Assembly (NCBI RefSeq): GCF_002890915.1
Contig: NZ_POUT01000003.1
Location: 124,001 to 188,000 of the forward strand
Reading direction: 5' to 3'
Source: Stutzerimonas stutzeri
GTDB taxonomy: Bacteria; Pseudomonadota; Gammaproteobacteria; Pseudomonadales; Pseudomonadaceae
Length of the DNA: 64,000 nt
Both the position numbers and the translations under genes were made by a program. The notes beneath the pieces are model-generated. The model was not told the origin of the DNA, did not search any database, and saw only the letters and a list, made by a program, of their open reading frames with translations. Below, in pieces: positions 63,992-64,000 of this stretch (the first letter of the stretch is position 1; each line of letters begins with the position of its first letter).

Positions 63992-64000
63992 CCAGCCTTG

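Overview
The window is high-GC chromosomal DNA from a Pseudomonas-type gammaproteobacterium. The basis is gene content and order recalled from P. aeruginosa: groEL, then a MexVW-like efflux pair, the imelysin/di-heme lipoprotein group with icmP, bifA, sodB, and argO with argP; elsewhere the gcl-hyi-glxR-ttuD-pykF operon and the puuE-uraD-alc-allA-puuD purine cluster. No rRNA, tRNA, CRISPR array, phage or intact transposase gene was seen.

Layout. 1-2.4 kb: end of the chaperonin locus and a large palindromic repeat. 3-9 kb: RND efflux permease and adaptor, then a chemoreceptor. 9-14.4 kb: four-gene iron-linked group (two imelysin-family lipoproteins, a di-heme lipoprotein, a DUF1513 protein) with a possible Fur site. 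14.5-16 kb: LemA and a GIDE-type membrane protein with an EF-hand. 16-19 kb: BifA and Fe-superoxide dismutase. 19.5-22 kb: second palindromic repeat, then divergent argO and argP. 22-31 kb: a coiled-coil membrane protein, autotransporter esterase EstA, a diguanylate cyclase, pncB, a KGG-repeat stress protein and flavohemoglobin. 31-39 kb: glyoxylate-to-glycerate operon with a divergent LysR regulator. 39-42 kb: an exonuclease III family protein, a GAF-EAL protein and a DUF2383 protein. 42-61 kb: third palindromic repeat, then purine uptake and catabolism, interrupted by a P-type ATPase and a CPA2 antiporter. 61-63.7 kb: a probably zinc-specific ABC importer behind a Zur-type box.

How the genes connect. 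Purines enter through a Tsx-like porin and three nucleobase permeases. Urate passes through PuuD, HiuH, UraD, PuuE, Alc and AllA to glyoxylate and urea. The Gcl operon about 16 kb away can condense glyoxylate to tartronate semialdehyde and carry it to 2-phosphoglycerate and pyruvate. Five copies of the palindrome TTGTRYACAA lie in front of purine genes and the GntR-family gene, pointing to one local regulon.

The most unusual content is non-coding. A roughly 700-760 bp element occurs three times, each copy an inverted dimer whose arms hold hairpins that differ in sequence but keep their pairing. A second, unrelated 271 bp element occurs twice and folds into a multi-stem structure with compensatory changes. 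Neither carries a credible protein gene. Smaller palindromic repeats lie between operons and inside two of them.
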